64,000 nucleotides of DNA from Flavobacterium sp. N502540 (GTDB taxonomy: Bacteria > Bacteroidota > Bacteroidia > Flavobacteriales > Flavobacteriaceae): NCBI RefSeq assembly GCF_025947365.1, contig NZ_CP110012.1:1860001-1924000 (forward strand). Reading direction: 5' to 3'. This document shows, piece by piece, positions 63,648-64,000 of the stretch (position 1 is its first letter; the number at the start of each line of letters is the position of its first letter). Both the position numbers and the translations under genes were made by a program. The notes beneath the pieces are model-generated. The model had not been told where the DNA came from, did no database searches, and worked only from the letters and a program-made list of their open reading frames with translations.

Positions 63648-64000
63648 TTATTTTAAGTACAGATAGTGATTGTAATAATCGATAATTGCCTTTCCTTCAA
63701 GCAGAACGTCGGCACCGATAATACCATGAACCGGTTTTGCTTTGTAAGACTCCAGAGCCTCATTGACATGGGAGAGATCAAAAATAACCAGACTAAAATC
63801 GTGGTTTTTCCAACTTCCAAGCTGCAGGCGATTGTGCTTTGAAATTTGGGTTAACATTCCCGTTCCTCCGGCACCCGAAGCTTTGGTTTTAGACTTTTTT
63901 GCCGTCAGATCAAAACGTTCAATACTTTCAAATCCAACGCAGGAATTAGAAGCCCCGGTATCTAAAATAAAATTTCCCGAAACACCGTTGATTTTTGCCT
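63648..64000 (-). CDS. Retropepsin-like aspartyl protease (5' end outside the window)
   Basis: The frame stays open to the window edge on the minus strand. The visible C-terminal part (about 117 residues) begins AKINGVSGNFILDTGASNSCVGF, where DTGAS is the single catalytic-Asp motif of retropepsin-like (clan AA) proteases that work as dimers. The later HGIIGADVLLEGKAIIDYYNHYLYL matches the conserved family end (GxxGxDxL...IDY). Location, signal peptide and full length cannot be judged. Confidence 0.88.
   Translation of the reverse strand, partial: AKINGVSGNFILDTGASNSCVGFESIERFDLTAKKSKTKASGAGGTGMLTQISKHNRLQLGSWKNHDFSLVIFDLSHVNEALESYKAKPVHGIIGADVLLEGKAIIDYYNHYLYLK

Overview
The window looks like a chromosomal segment of a flavobacterium (Bacteroidota, most likely Flavobacterium or a close relative). 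The evidence is the low-GC sequence, many promoters with the Bacteroidota -7 element TAnnTTTG, two proteins with C-terminal type IX secretion sorting domains, a SprB-repeat protein, TonB receptors carrying a carboxypeptidase-regulatory-like N-domain, and a 14-gene nuo operon with a short NuoG. I see no rRNA, tRNA, CRISPR array, transposase or prophage. Most of the content is core metabolism, with accessory loci and many short repeats between genes.

Layout. 1-624: end of an endonuclease/exonuclease/phosphatase-family gene. 777-1316: 3-hydroxyanthranilate 3,4-dioxygenase. 1441-2042: an antitoxin-like gene facing a RelE/ParE-type toxin gene broken by one in-frame stop. 2093-4787: a class II cyclic-nucleotide phosphodiesterase, divergent from an ALDH7-type aldehyde dehydrogenase. 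4896-8574: a lipoprotein and a secreted pectate lyase. 9206-9979: a Bax-inhibitor-1-like membrane protein. 10146-23597 (minus strand): nuoABCDEFGHIJKLMN, encoding complex I. 23838-26186: cold-shock protein and aspS. 26344-27897: a TlpA-like thioredoxin and a small MORN-type protein. 28470-34373 (minus): a siderophore-iron locus with a TonB receptor, two small membrane proteins and two PepSY membrane proteins. 34590-38683 (minus): odhA-odhB of 2-oxoglutarate dehydrogenase. 38800-40730: an outer-membrane-like protein and three orphan genes. 40772-47827: a trehalose locus (LacI regulator, TonB receptor, MFS transporter, GH37 trehalase). 48038-49012: a polyprenyl diphosphate synthase. 49389-56363: yceI, tetR and a TolC/adaptor/RND efflux operon. 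56485-64000: an orphan protein, a papain-like lipoprotein, a 1662-residue SprB-repeat surface protein and the end of a retropepsin-like protease gene.

How the genes work together. The nuo operon and OdhAB are the respiratory and TCA core. The siderophore locus brings ferric chelate across the outer membrane and probably strips or reduces it at the inner membrane. The trehalose locus pairs outer-membrane uptake, inner-membrane transport and cytosolic hydrolysis, with twin LacI-type operators in front of the receptor gene. The efflux locus is the best regulatory find: three copies of one 28-bp palindrome (GGAAACT-N14-AGTTTCC) lie at the yceI and tetR promoters, two of them at identical distance from the -7 box, which suggests that TetR controls both units.

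The other recurrent theme is non-coding. Arrays with a 7- or 8-bp period often start right after a stop codon, even inside the otherwise tight nuo operon. There are also several hairpin-forming repeats: a hairpin between nuoH and nuoI, nested inverted repeats at 28011-28273, and a 22-bp tandem array at 47843-48038. The nonsense-mutated toxin, the neutral-trehalase-like calcium motif and the repeat classes are the points most worth checking.
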